Translations under genes and position numbers: made by a program
Assembly (NCBI RefSeq): GCF_914767665.1
Contig: NC_059503.1
Coordinates: 37,572,001 to 37,636,000, forward strand
Source of the DNA: Harmonia axyridis
Lineage: Eukaryota; Arthropoda; Insecta; Coleoptera; Coccinellidae
DNA length: 64,000 nucleotides
Direction of reading: 5' to 3'
Shown: piece by piece, positions 28,140-39,722 of the stretch
Numbering within the stretch: position 1 is the stretch's first letter
How the letters are laid out: every line of letters starts with the position of its first letter
Notes under the pieces: generated by a model
What the model saw: the letters and a program-made list of their open reading frames with translations, nothing else
What the model was told of the DNA's origin: nothing
Database searches by the model: none

Positions 28140-30914
28140 TCTTCAGTTGAACATACAATGTATTTCCAATAAATTGGAAAGTTTGGAGGTACTATAGAGT
28201 GAGATAAAACCTAATGTATTGAGTTTGGTGGAACACTGGTGCAGCGTGGATAGTGTGAATTCTGTGGCTATTCCAGGGTATGTAAGGGCTGACTTTTTTT
28301 GCCGCGTCCTCAGACTTCATGGAGGTTCGATGTTATTCACCAAATCGGGTCTAAGAGTGAAAAAGTTGCCAGTTTCGAAGTATTCTCTTGAAATGCATGT
28401 TGAAATTTCTGGAATAATAGTTTCATTGAATAATAAAAATCTAGGCATAATTAGCGTTTACAGGCCTTGTTCTGGCAATCTTGAAATATTTTTTGAGAGA
28501 CTGCTTGGTGCCCTTCAGACTTGTTTCAACGATTCTGATTATGTTTTCCTTTGCGGAGATCTCAATATCGATTACTTTGATAATAATAGTTATAAGTCAA
28601 AATTGTTAGTTGAATTACTAGATTGCTTTAACCTAACTGTTACTTCTACGGAGGCTACCAGGGTTTTTACTAACATTAGAGGTAATACTTCCATTTCTAA
28701 AGTGGACTACATAATAACTAATTCAGAAATAGTTCGAAACTGTGAGTCTGTTGTTTTTGATCCTGATATAAGTGATCATAGAGCAATGTCACTTGAGTTA
28801 AAGACCGATCTTGTTCAGAACCAAAAATCAAATGTCCAAACAATTAGGGAATTGAGTGAAAACAATCTGAACAATTTAATGAACTCTTTATATGAGTGTG
28901 ATTTTTCTGAAATAATGCTTGAGACGAACGTGAGTGAATGCTTTGAAACCTTAAGCAACATACTGCAATATTATTTAGATTTATATTGTCCCTTGAGAAC
29001 AATTACTTGCGTATCAAAAAAAAAAAAATAAATGGATTACTCCCGAAGTTATTGAAAGTAAAAAGAATCTGATGAATCTACATTGGCTTCATTCAATTAC
29101 TGGGTCATCAGATACTCACAATAATTATAAACATGCAAAAAATTCACATGTCTACCTCTTAAAGATGACAAAATATAAATATCACTGCTCCCTTATTGCC
29201 AATTCTGAAAACCGGAATAAAACGGTGTGGAATATTGTCAGTACATACACTGGAAAACTAGATAAAGCAGATGATCACATTACCATTAATTTTGATGGTG
29301 ACATATGATGAACCTGGTGAAGTGGCTGATATATTCGGAAAATATTTTTCCTCAGTAGCAAAAGAAAAGTTAAACGCGCATTATGGTGATGTTCTACCTC
29401 TTTTCTGTACAGCTTCATCACCTTCAGTATGCAATTTCCTTTTTCAACCTGTTTTGAGCTTCGAAATTGAGGGCGTTATCGAAAACTTAAAAAATAAAAA
29501 ATCTGTTGGCATAGATAATATTCCAACCAAGCTTCTGAAGAAGATTGCTCCAATAATAAGCGAACATCTTGCTCTTATAATTAAATGGTCTGTCACATCG
29601 GGATAATTTCCCAATGCTTTAAAAAAATCTATTGTCGTACCAATTCACAAAAAAGGTAATATAAATGAAATAACCAACTATCGACCAATATCGATTCTTA
29701 GTGTTCTTTCCAAAGTTTTTGAGAGAGTGGTTTTCAAGAAAATGATGGCATATTTGAATAAATTCAATATCCTTAATGAGGCCCAGCACGGCTTTAGAGT
29801 TGGTTGCTCCACCCAGACAGCCGCACTGAAGTTTGTGGAATCAGTTTACAAATGCCTGGATTCAAATCTGCATGTTTCAGGAATTTTTTTCGATCTTTCC
29901 TGCGCCTTCGATACTCTATCCTTCCAGTTTATTATAGATAAATGTTACAATCTTGGCTTTAGAGGCATTTTTTCCGATTGGCTGCGTAGTTTTCTCCATC
30001 ACAGAACTATGTTAGTGAGAAACGAAAAACATTATTCCGGAGAATATAATATAGAGATGGGTGTTTCACAGGGCTCTGTTATGGGACCTCTATAATTCTT
30101 ACTTTTCATAAAGGACTTACCGCCTCATTTATCGAGCTTATTGCTTATATTATTTGCTGATGACACATCTGTCGTAATCGCGGCTCGAAGTTGTGATGAG
30201 CTCCAGAGAGCTTGTAAAAAAATTATGGATGAGTTCATATCATGGTGTAGCCGTAACAATCTGATAGTTAATGTAGGTAAGACAGCTTGTTTGTATTTCG
30301 GATTAAGAAACTATGAAAGAGGTCTGTTGAAAATAGATTGTCTGGGTACTACTATAATTCCAACAGACTCTACTAAATTCCTTGGGATCAACATGGATCG
30401 AAGTCTTAGTTGGTCAACCCACGTTGATGTCCTATGCAAAAAAATCAATAATGCTTATTACGCAATAAGTAGACTCAAAACTTCTTTACCTCCTAGTTCT
30501 CTTATTGATGTTTATTACAGCCTTGTTTACTGTCATATATCTTACAATGTTTTGCTCTGGGGAGACTGTAGTTCCTTCTTTAGAGTTTTTGTGGCACAGA
30601 AAAGAGTAATACGTCTAATTTTTAGTTTGAACCATCGCGCATCCTGTCGGCCTATATTTGTTGCCAATAGATTACTATCACTCCCATGTCTATACATATT
30701 CAAATGTCTCATATACGCTAAAGATAATGCGACTAATTGGAAAAAATTAGCTAGTTCGCACGACCATAGAACACGCAATTCACAGGTGCTTTTGCTTCCT
30801 AAACATCGGACTCACAGTTTCGAACGTTCTCCACTTTATCAGGGCATTAGATTGTTCAACCATTTGCCCTCCCATTTGAAATATTTGAACAATTCGATTC
30901 ACAAATGTAATTAA
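28140..30914 (+). pseudogene. LINE-C ORF2: endonuclease and reverse transcriptase, multiply broken
   Basis: The endonuclease starts near 28140 (LQLNIQCISNKLESLE), with a stop at about 28195, then LSLVEHWCS (catalytic Glu), GIISVYRPCSGN, VFLCGDLNIDYF and ISDHRAMSLEL (28219-29031). The RT follows in pieces: NKKSVGIDNIPTKLLKK, IVVPIHKKGNINEITNYRPI, QHGFRVGCSTQTAALK, IFFDLSCAFDTLSF, GVSQGSVMGPL, stop, LFADDTSVVIAARS (30147-30188), KFLGINMDRSLSWSTHVDVL, and a C-terminal part to 30914 (HRTHSFERSPLYQGIRLFNH). Stops at about 29605 and 30094 and frame changes at about 29030 and 29290 inactivate it. Catalytic residues are otherwise kept. Confidence 0.8.
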
Positions 30915-30987
30915 GGAGTTGTTGCTGCAAAAATGTTTCTATTCTGTTAGGGAATTTCTCTCTGATTCGTTGATTCGTTGATCACTC

Positions 30988-31043
30988 AATAGAATAGTAC
31001 CTATATGTTGTAAATAATAGAATAGTACCTATATGTTGTAAAT
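30988..31043 (+). repeat. 28-bp tandem duplication in the LINE-C 3' UTR
   Basis: Two copies of a unit starting AATAGAATAGTACCTATATG, period 28 bp, followed by a partial third (AATAGAATAGTA). Confidence 0.8.
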
Positions 31044-31134
31044 AATAGAATAGTAGATTAAATTATATTTCCTTGACTTATCCTGTACACATTGTTAAGT
31101 GTCCTGAAGGATCAATAAATTATTATTATTATTA

Positions 31135-31460
31135 AAAAGGGAGACAATTCGGAATTATAATTTGAAAATAAATAATTTCCACATCACAAATTAATTAGAA
31201 GTAGTGCGTTCAATGACTTCTTTATCAACATAGGAAAGTCAATTCAATCTGATATAGTTGAAAATTCAAACGTTCAGTATAGAAAAAAAGGAAATCTCAA
31301 TTCGTTCTTTTTGAGCCCGGTTACACGAAATGAATTAATCAAACACATCAACACGTTGAAAAATCATTCAGCCCCCGGAAAAGACAAAATTACGTCAAGA
31401 ATGATTAAAATCATCACTGTCAGCATTTTGAAACCACTGCTAAATATAATAAATCTATCT
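31135..31460 (+). pseudogene. LINE-B, third segment (start of reverse transcriptase)
   Basis: One frame gives FNDFFINIGKSIQSDIVENS, then SPVTRNELIKHINTLKNHSA, PGKDKITSRMIKIITVSILK and PLLNIINLSF, the standard RT entry. LINE-B stops here because the I-clade LINE begins at 31461. Confidence 0.65.
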
Positions 31461-31743
31461 TTTGATACCCCCAGGGGGTCTGTTGATGACAGATACGGGT
31501 GTGGCAAGCCTGGGGCCCCAGCTGGTTACTTCACCTAAAGAAGCGTGTGGTCCCTGCGATAAAGGGACAAAAATGGGGATCTATGTCGCTGGGGATAGCC
31601 TCGGAAACCTCGTTGGTCAGTCGAGGTAAAACAGACTCTATGGGAAGTTGCGGTGCTGGGCAACCCATAGTAGAGCCTCAGCAACCCCGGGTAAGTGGTG
31701 GAAATGGCAGCGCCACCCCGGTACAGCTACTGCTGGGAAAGGG

Positions 31744-32950
31744 ATGAACCAGATGACGGTGGGGAGCCCCCGGTATCTGGTCATCAAGAGAAAAGATGGT
31801 ACTGACTTCTCAGGAGTTAGTCCATTCAAAATTGAAAAAATATTATATGGTTTAGCTGGCGAAGTTAATAGTGTTAGAAAAATAAATATGGGACTTCTAA
31901 TAGAGACTATTTCCAAAAAACAATCGTTATTGTTATCAAAAATTGAGAAATTTGGAGAATTCGATGTTGAAGTTACTCCACACACCCAGTTGAATCAAAG
32001 TAAAGGTGTAATATACTGCCACGATCTTCTCAACTGTACAATAGAAGAAATCAAAGAAGGCCTGGAAAATCAAGGAGTTATTGATATCAGAAGACTCAAA
32101 ACGAAAAAAAAACGGAATATTAGTTGATACTTCCGGACATATTCTGACTTTCAATTCACCTAATCTTCCGAAGAAAATAGACATTGCTATATATAAAAGA
32201 GTCGAAGTACGTCCATATATCCCTTCACCTATGAAGTGTTTCAGATGTCAAAAGTTTGGCCATGTAGCTTCGAAATGTACAAACATCGAAGTTTGTATAT
32301 GTGGTAAACCGAAACACCCAGAAATAATAGTTTGTAGTAAACCGTTCAAGTGCCCTAATTGCGAAGGGGAACATTTGAGTAATGACAAGAGATGCCCAAC
32401 TTACATTTTCGAAAAGTCCATACAAGAGATAAAAACCCTCGAGAATATACCATACTTCGAAGCCCGAAAGAAAGCTACAGCTAGAACCCCTACCACAGGA
32501 GTCTCTTATGCTCAAATGACCCAGACCAAATATCTAAAAGAAAATGATATCTCATCGAAAATTATACCTGAATTGATTAATACAGTGAAATCTATTGTTG
32601 AACGCTATCTCAAACCTCTCAATATCTCTCAAAGTGAAGAATCATCAGAAAAAATTGATGAGGATATTATAATTCAATCAGAAAAACCTAATGAACCACT
32701 TCGGCAATTACGATCCATGCTACCACCGCTAACTCCACTCAAGATAGATATATCGAAACAATACAGCAAACGGAAAGGAGATCAGAGATCACCTTTAGGA
32801 GACGATGCTGATGAATCTGACTCGAGTCAGTTTTCAGAAAAATCAGAGAGGAAATTGAAAAAAAGTAAACTGCTGCCAAAAGGCAGACGACGAAAGAATC
32901 AGCCACCTGACAAGGTGGAAATTACAGGAATAGGAAATGAAACAATTTGA
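31744..32950 (+). pseudogene. I-clade LINE ORF1 (Gag-like), one frameshift
   Basis: ATG at 31744 (MNQMTVGSPRYLVIKRKDG). The first frame runs to 32127 and the rest is in another frame from 32081 to 32950. The switch falls in the A9 run at 32104-32112, so a single-base indel is likely. The second part has zinc knuckles CFRCQKFGHVASKC (CX2CX4HX4C), a C-x-C-GKP segment and CPNCEGEHLSNDKRC. A basic tail follows (KSERKLKKSKLLPKGRRRKN). This layout is typical of I and Jockey ORF1 proteins, which coat the RNA. Confidence 0.75.
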
Positions 32951-33199
32951 TCTATTTTTAACTAAAATTATATTTTGATAATATTATACACTTTTACTGA
33001 CATTTTATACATTTATAGATACGTTATTTACTCTAATTTTATTTATACTAATTTATTCATTTTAATATGTAATCATTTATTCATTTTAATATGTAATTGT
33101 TCATCTATTTATTTATCTATTTATTTATTTATTCATTCATTTATCGGTTTATTTATACATGTACTCATCGATACTCTATTATTATTACTATCTTGCAAG

Positions 33200-34420
33200 A
33201 TGTACACAAACAATAACATAATCCGATGGAATTGTAGAGGCTGTATCAAAAGATACTGTGATATCAAGATTCTTATTCAAGAGTACAACCCTATGTGCAT
33301 TTGCCTTCAAGAAACACATCTGAAACCAGCTCAGTCATACTCCCTGAAAAATTATAATATTGAAAGGAATGATTTTACCTCAAACCAAAATGCATCTGGG
33401 GGCGTAGCTATATTTCTGAGAAATGATGTCCACTACAATGTACTAAATATTGACACTGAACTACAGGCCGTTGCGGTCGAAATCCTCGTCCCATACAAAA
33501 TAACAGTATGCAGCATATATCTACCGGATGGAAGTTGGACAATTGGAGAAATTGATGAGCTGCTTGAGCAGTTACCCTACCCAAAGATGATTATGGGAGA
33601 CTTCAATGCACACAACATACTGTGGGGATCCATTAAAACCGATCGGAGAGGCAGAATCATTGAGACCTGGTTAGATAGAGATGATCTAACCCTGCTTAAT
33701 ACAGGTAAACAAACACACATGAATACAATCAGCAACACTTTTTCGGCAATAGACCTAACAATTGCATCGAGCACCCTAGCCACCAGAGTAACTTGGACTG
33801 TAGATGATGATCTATACAACAGTGATCATTTTCCGATAATTGTGGAAACCGATAAAGCACAGAGAATTCGATCTTCGCCACGAAGATGGATTCATGAGAA
33901 AGCCAATTGGCAAAAATTTAGAAATACATTGACACCTCCGGAAAGTATTAATGTAGCATCTGTAACGAAAGCACTAAAACATGCAGCTGAGATGAGTATA
34001 CCGAGAACCAAAGATATACCATTAAAACATGTAGTACCGTGGTGGAATCGCGAGGTGAGCGCTGCGATAAAACAAAAGAAGTCTGCTCTAAATCGTTTCA
34101 GAAAGTACCCCACAACAGAAAATTTAATATTTTTCAAGAAAGCACGAGCCGAATCTAAAAAAAAAATCTTCGAAAGTAAGAGACATAGCTGGAACCAATA
34201 CGTATCATCCATAACATCAGATGAAACTGTAGGGAATGTGTGGAAGAAAATAAAATCTATATCTGGAAAAAATAGGTCCAACCCATTGACATGCTTGAAA
34301 GTACAAGGGGATATGTTTCAAGAACCCACTGAAATAGCAGATATTCTAGCCGATCATTTCGAAAATACTAGTCAACTCATCCAAGAAATTTTCAGGTTTA
34401 AATTTGAGTCAACCACATAG
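33200..34420 (+). pseudogene. I-clade LINE ORF2, endonuclease only
   Basis: ATG at 33200. Endonuclease signatures in order: IIRWNCRGCIKR (Asn), CICLQETHLKP (catalytic Glu), VCSIYLPDG, KMIMGDFNAHNILWGS (D.N) and SAIDLTIAS...NSDHFPI (SDH). The linker follows (WWNREVSAAIKQKKSALNRF, WKKIKSISGKNRSN). The frame stops at 34420 in sequence that no longer resembles a LINE (from about 34375), and no RT follows, so the 3' half is lost. The endonuclease frame itself is unbroken. Confidence 0.8.
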
Positions 34421-34734
34421 TAACGGACCACTGATTGTAGGATGTTTTGCTCCATAATTAAAATCTATCGAGTTATGAAATCATGGCTTGTAATAGATAT
34501 CAGTCACAAACTTGTCAGAATACTTTATAATGATGGTTATACTGTTTTTCCATTAAAACATACAAAACAAGATAAAAAATGGAATTTAATGGCACTTGAC
34601 GACCATAAATTTATTTTTATTAATTTAATTAATTTAAAATTTTGTTTAGATTTTCGTTTCTTGAAGATATCCCATATTTCTTATGGTACATCAATTAATT
34701 ACATGTCTTAAGTTATTTATTTTGTATTGTTTTT
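34421..34734. other. unassigned A+T-rich spacer
   Basis: Short open frames occur but none shows a recognisable motif. It lies between the truncated I-clade LINE and LINE-D. Confidence 0.4.
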
Positions 34735-36185
34735 GTTTAGATCATGTTAACGCTGTTGACACTATTTTAAAAAACTACCCTGATCATAAATTGTTGCTCT
34801 GCGGGGATTATAACTTATCGAATGCCATTTGGTTTAACGATGAACTTGGCCTCGGTACCGACTGCCCCGAAAACTCCCATGCGAATATATTGCTTAATTC
34901 ATTCAGTTATCATAACCTTTACCAAGTGAATTATGTTCCTAACTCAAGGAATGTATTCTTAGATCTGTTGTTTTCGTCTTACCATGATATAGTTGTTAAT
35001 AACCCTGCTGACCCGCTTTTTCAAAATAGCATTCACCACTCTGCCATTGCCTTCGATATTAATGTTAGAAAAATACCTGATCTGAAAATTGGAGAGTACT
35101 ACTATGATTTTGGGAATAGTGATTATACACTCATGAACGATTTCTTTGCGAGCATTGAATGGAATTCCATGTTGAACGATGACATCAATCTTTCCTTGAG
35201 TAGGTTTTATGAAGTATTAAATGAAGCTATTCAAAAATTTTTTCCTCTAAGGTATTTCAAAACTTCCACCTTGCCAACTTGGTTCAGTGGGGAATTGAAG
35301 CAGATGGTTTCTGAGAAAAAATTGGTTCATAGGAAATATAAAAGAGGCAATCTTGAGGCATATCAGCGGTTTCAATATTTAAGGAAACAATGCAAAATTT
35401 TGCGTGATGCCTGCTATCGTAAATACATTTCGCAGACCGAGGACAGCATTGCATCCAATCCTCGCTATTTTTGGAAGTTCGTTAACGATAAAAAAAAGAC
35501 ATATAATCTACCATCTTGTGTGACTTATAATGGTGTTTCTAGTTCAAGCTCTAACGAGATAGTTAATCTCTTCTCGGACTATTTCTCGACGGTGTATGAT
35601 GATGCTATAGTAAATCAGATACCACATTACACCCATGATAATGCTGTTGACATTTGCTCTTACACTGTAGAGATTAGAGAAGTTATCGATTTGGTGCTCA
35701 CCCTTCCATATAGATTATCATATGGCCCTGATGGGATCCCTTTACATTTGATCAAAAATTGCATTTTTACTTTAGCAAAACCAATTCACTCTTTGTTTAA
35801 TCTATATCTTCAAAGAGGAATATTTCCCAATTCTTGGAAACACAGTTTCATAACACCCATCCACAAAAGTGGGTCTCGTGATAATGTTACCAACTATAGA
35901 GGTATATGTAATCAATCTGAGTTGCCGAAGATGCTGGACTGTTTAATATCAAAAAAATTATCCTGGGACCTCAAAAACATTGTTATCGGCGGACAACATG
36001 GCTTCTGCAGAGGTCGTTCAACAACCACAAATTTATTACTCTACCTGAGGTCTATTGTTGGCGCATTGGAGAATAAACTGCAGGTGGATTCTATATATAC
36101 GGACTTCTCTAAAGCTTTTGATGGGGTGCATCACGGTTTATTACTAGCAAAGCTCGAATCCATAGGATTTGAAGGAAGTATCTTA
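34735..36185 (+). pseudogene. LINE-D ORF2, endonuclease end and first half of RT
   Basis: The frame is open from about 34683. It holds LLLCGDYNLSNAIWF (endonuclease D-N motif), a final IHHSAIAF in place of SDH, a linker (NPRYFWKFVNDKKKTYN), and RT blocks YGPDGIPLHLIKNC, FITPIHKSGSRDNVTNYRGI, QHGFCRGRSTTTNLLL and YTDFSKAFDGVHHGLLLAKL. The frame leaves the gene at 36186 where the MITE starts. The next expected block (WIKSYLSDRVQYVKYG) is found at about 37030. Confidence 0.8.
36183..36185. repeat. TTA target duplication, left of MITE copy 1
   Basis: Paired with TTA at 37026-37028. Confidence 0.8.
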
Positions 36186-37025
36186 GGCCCAGTTTCACCA
36201 AACAGCACTTGATCCCAGATTGATTAAACTCCGCTTGTTACTAAAGCAGGTTTAACAGTGTTTTCTGTTTCACCAAGCATCAACCCGTCCGAAGATGATC
36301 GCGATTAACCAAATCGCGATTAAATTGTCAAACCATTTGGCAACGTTCTGAACAAAAAGTTATATAGTGTTCTGTATCGTATTAGCAGTGATGACCACCA
36401 TTGGCGCTAGGTGTCAGGTGTCATTCATTCATAACTCATAACATTTCAAATAATTTGTCATCTCGTAAACAAAAAACAAAGTTAATTTTTGCCGAAAATC
36501 TCGAGTGATGTGCTTCGAAATGTCGGAAGTTAAAAAAAGTTAAAAAGAAATTATCCCATTTCACAAAACCACACATTCTGGAAAAAAAACTATATAAGTA
36601 ATTTTATTAACTTATTTATTTTTATTAACAAGTTTAACTGCTTCTTAAATAATATTTCAATCAAACATATCAATAAATTATTCTTTGCAATAAATTTCAT
36701 AAAACACAAAAACAAAGTTTACGTGTATTTTGAATGAGAAATATTGAGCCTATACATATAGTCATATTTTGATAAAATTGACCCAAAAATTAGAAATTTC
36801 CGGAAAAATAATTACATAGACAAGAGTTCCATACTGATAAATAATTATTAATCTCAACTTGAAAGGTTATAATCCCCCAAAAATGGCCGATTAGTGCTAA
36901 ATCGCGATTGGTCGATTAAATGGCGCTTTGGAGTGTGGTGAAACGCTACATTACATTCATTAATCGTGATCTAAGGCCTCACTTAAGAGCCAAGTCAAGA
37001 TTAAAGCATTTGGTGAAACTGGGCC
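36186..37025. mobile_element. PIF/Harbinger-like MITE, copy 1 (840 bp)
   Basis: The termini GGCCCAGTTTCACCAAA and TTTGGTGAAACTGGGCC are perfect inverted repeats flanked by TTA, the 3-bp target typical of PIF/Harbinger. A near-identical 837-bp copy lies at 58680-59516. No complete gene inside. Confidence 0.9.
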
Positions 37026-37028
37026 TTA

Positions 37029-38018
37029 GAGTGGATTAAATCCTATTTAAGTGATAGAGTACAATATGTCAAATACGGGAGTTCACTGTCTGACCCTATC
37101 AAGGTCCCCTCTGGGGTTCCCCAGGGATCTCATATGGGGCCGGTGTTGTTTAATGTGTTTGTTAATGACTTTCCAAATGTTATTACCAATAGTTCCTTTC
37201 TGTTGTTTGCTGATTTGAAGATGTTTAGAACGGTTCAATCCATATCTGATGCTGGGAGTTTGCAGTCTGATTTAGATAACCTTTCAAGATGGTGTGACAT
37301 TAACTTGCTAAAACTGAACTTGGCTAAGTGTCAAAAAATAACTTTTTCACGTAATTTTGAGACTATTGATTACAGTTACCAAATAAAAGGCACCAATTTA
37401 TCAGTGTGCAATAAAGTCAACGATTTGGGGGTTATTTTCGACTCAAAGATGACCTTTAAGAATCACATAGTTGAAACCTCATCTCGTGCGCGAAAAATGT
37501 CAGGCTTTTCTCTCCGTTCAGCAAGAGATCTGTCTGTCAACTCTCTCAAGATTATCTATTGTGCACAAGTGAGGTCCATACTTGAATATAACTCTGTCAT
37601 TTGGTCGCCACTTTATAAAGTTGATATTGAACTCTTAGAGAGTACCCAAAATAAGTTCTTGAGGTACTGTGGCTATAGCTTGAGAGTGAATAGAGATGAA
37701 TGTTTTTACCCACGAATGCTAGAAACTCTGAACTTGAACACCTTAACACATAGAAGATTGGAGATCGGTCTGGTGTTCCTCCATAAGATTATCAATGGCT
37801 GTATCGATTGTCCTCAAATTGTTGAACTTGTCCCGCTATCAGTAAATGTTAGAGGAAATAGAAATAGTGAAATTTTCAAGATTCCTTTCTGCAGAACAAA
37901 TTATGGACAAAATGAGTCTCTCAATAAAGCAATGAGATCAGCAAACGCTCACAGCAACAAGCTTGAGCTGTTTGATTCACCCTTGGCTTCCTTTAGAAGA
38001 GCTGTTGGAAGGCTGTAA
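37029..38018 (+). pseudogene. LINE-D ORF2, second half of RT and C-terminus
   Basis: Continues LINE-D after the MITE: WIKSYLSDRVQYVKYG, KVPSGVPQGSHMGPVLFNV, then LLFADLKMF where relatives have F/Y-A-D-D-L-K. One codon for a catalytic Asp is missing, so polymerase activity is lost. The rest is open to the stop at 38018: RWCDINLLKLNLAKCQKITF, LEYNSVIWSPLYKVDIELLE and the C-terminal region. The family resembles LINE-L. Confidence 0.8.
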
Positions 38019-38142
38019 TTGTTGTTTTTTTTTTCATTCTATGATTAGATTAATGTGTGCACGTGTATTTTACTTTGTATCTTTCTGTTTAATTGTAAAT
38101 TGGCTTGCCGTTCAATAAATAAATAAAAAAATTTCTCAACAG

Positions 38143-38887
38143 GCTCAACCAATCAACATACCATTTCTGAAAAGAACATAGGGGAAGAAGAAAATGTTCT
38201 TGAAGCATTAGGTATCAGTGGATAATTTTTCTCATTCGATTATCTTGATGTACTCTTTTTTTTAAGATGATGCAAATTTCAAGAAAACGTGCATCAGCAT
38301 GATGGTCAAAGCTCTCAAGTTACTGAGGGAATGTAACTGCAAAATTAATGAACTTTCTAATAAATTAGAGGAAGTTCTATTTCACTGAAAGAGAAGCAAT
38401 TATCATTAGTCGATGATAATTCCGATGTTACTAATCATTTAGACTTGTTCAATGACTTTCCCATTTTGGATGAGGCAATGCTAGAAATTGTGGAAGCTAA
38501 ATGGACTGATGAAAAAACATTCAAGAAGATGGTAAGGCGTGTTACTGATATTTTAATTCATTCAATTATTTAGGAGATGAAGTAATATAAAAATAAATTA
38601 ATTTCATGGTCGTTGCATACTTTCATTAATTGAATTAATATAAAGAAAAACACAACAACTTCCTTATAAGAAGAACAAACTATAAAGAGCTGCTGTTTCT
38701 CAATAAAAAGCCAATACAAATTAATTTATTTCAGGTGGATAATTTTTGCATGATTGGAGGAGAAAACTTCAAAGATTGTAGCAGGCTATACCTGAAAAAA
38801 CTATTGGACGATAGATTTGCCTCAGAATACAGTATGCAGAGACACAAAAAGAAGAAAGATCTACCAGATTATGTGCTTGTCTTCTAG
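38143..38887 (+). pseudogene. three-exon gene remnant with DUF4806-like domain
   Basis: Three pieces join in phase at good splice sites. Exon 38143-38211 (TTTCTCAACAG| before, |GTATCA after), exon 38267-38531 (TTTTTTTTAAG| before, |GTAAGG after) and exon 38735-38887 (TTTATTTCAG| before). The peptide runs ...NVLEAL-DDANFKKTCIS, then LFNDFPILDEAMLEIVEAKW and GGENFKDCSRLYLKKLLDDR, which follows the DUF4806 pattern (FP....L..LE, then GG....D..R..LK.L). A one-base shift near 38380 breaks exon 2. The 5' part is missing because LINE-D ends 13 bp upstream. DUF4806 proteins are of unknown function and often multi-copy in insects. This is the best candidate for non-transposon sequence here. Confidence 0.65.
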
Positions 38888-39722
38888 GTATAAAATTTTT
38901 TTCACACAGAAATACTTCGACCAAAACTGTTACATTTACACTTCACTGTTACGTTTATTGGCAAATTAAATAAGGAATGCTACATTTTGGTTTTCATTCT
39001 CACTGAAATTGGTGATTTTATTCCCATCAAAAGTTTTGAAGTCTTCTTTAATAGTACTGAACTGCTGCAGTTTTGTTATAAAATTCTGTATGAATGAGTG
39101 CATCTCTGAATTACGAAAAAGTATAAGAGCTGCTAAGTAAATTTGGAAAAGTATTCAATTTTTAAATGAAATATTCATTTGTTAGTAACATACTGTTATT
39201 AATAGGCTATTCATTTATAAAAATTGAATAAATGTAATACTTCCTTTATGTGAAATTTCTGAGAACTGACATACTTGGAACTCCTAAATTCGAAGAGATA
39301 TTCCCATATAAATGGAAGCAGTTATAAACTTAAGTTTTTATTTTATTAGAATTATTCACTGAATTATCTTAGCAAGAATATAGGTGAAGGTTGAATCACA
39401 CAATATTAATATGTAAGGAGACTGTTGTATGTTATCAAGTTACATTGTATGTCAAAGTGACAGAAATAATTCAAACTGAATTTTGAATTGAAGAGAATTT
39501 GAATGTTGAATTGAATTGATTGAATAATTAACTTAGAATGTTGTTTCTTCAATTTCAGGTATGTTTTATAATTAATTGAATTGTGTTACTAACTGTTGTA
39601 TTTTCCATAATAAAAAAAATAAACTTTAATTTCAGAGAAACATTTCAATTGATTATTCAGTAACAGTTGTTTTTTTTTTGGGTATAACATTATAGAACAA
39701 CATTCTTGTTGATATCACAAAC
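38888..39722. other. A+T-rich intergenic stretch
   Basis: No gene, inverted repeat or recognisable element seen. Confidence 0.5.

Larger units (their letters stand above)
27741..31134 (+). mobile_element. LINE-C, 5'-truncated Jockey/CR1-like LINE inserted in LINE-B
   Basis: Contains the end of an ORF1 (27,760-28,080), a degraded ORF2 and a 3' UTR ending in (ATT)n at 31115-31131. LINE-B coding sequence is present on both sides. The family is the same as the fragment at 2676-3535. Confidence 0.75.
31461..34420 (+). mobile_element. I-clade LINE retaining its 5' part, lacking RT
   Basis: A G+C-rich 5' region (31461-31740) leads into ORF1 with CCHC knuckles and ORF2 with an APE endonuclease, but the element stops before the RT. 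This is the reverse of the usual 5' truncation. Confidence 0.65.
34735..38130 (+). mobile_element. LINE-D, 5'-truncated, split by a PIF-like MITE
   Basis: Begins inside the endonuclease and ends in (TAAA)n at about 38116-38128. A MITE at 36186-37025 interrupts the RT. The 3' end lies just upstream of a splice-acceptor-like site of the DUF4806-like gene. Confidence 0.8.

Noticed and set aside
31461..31747. Gly/Pro-rich frames near the G+C-rich block as a separate protein
   Set aside because: It is the 5' leader of an I-clade LINE; the frames change and lack motifs.
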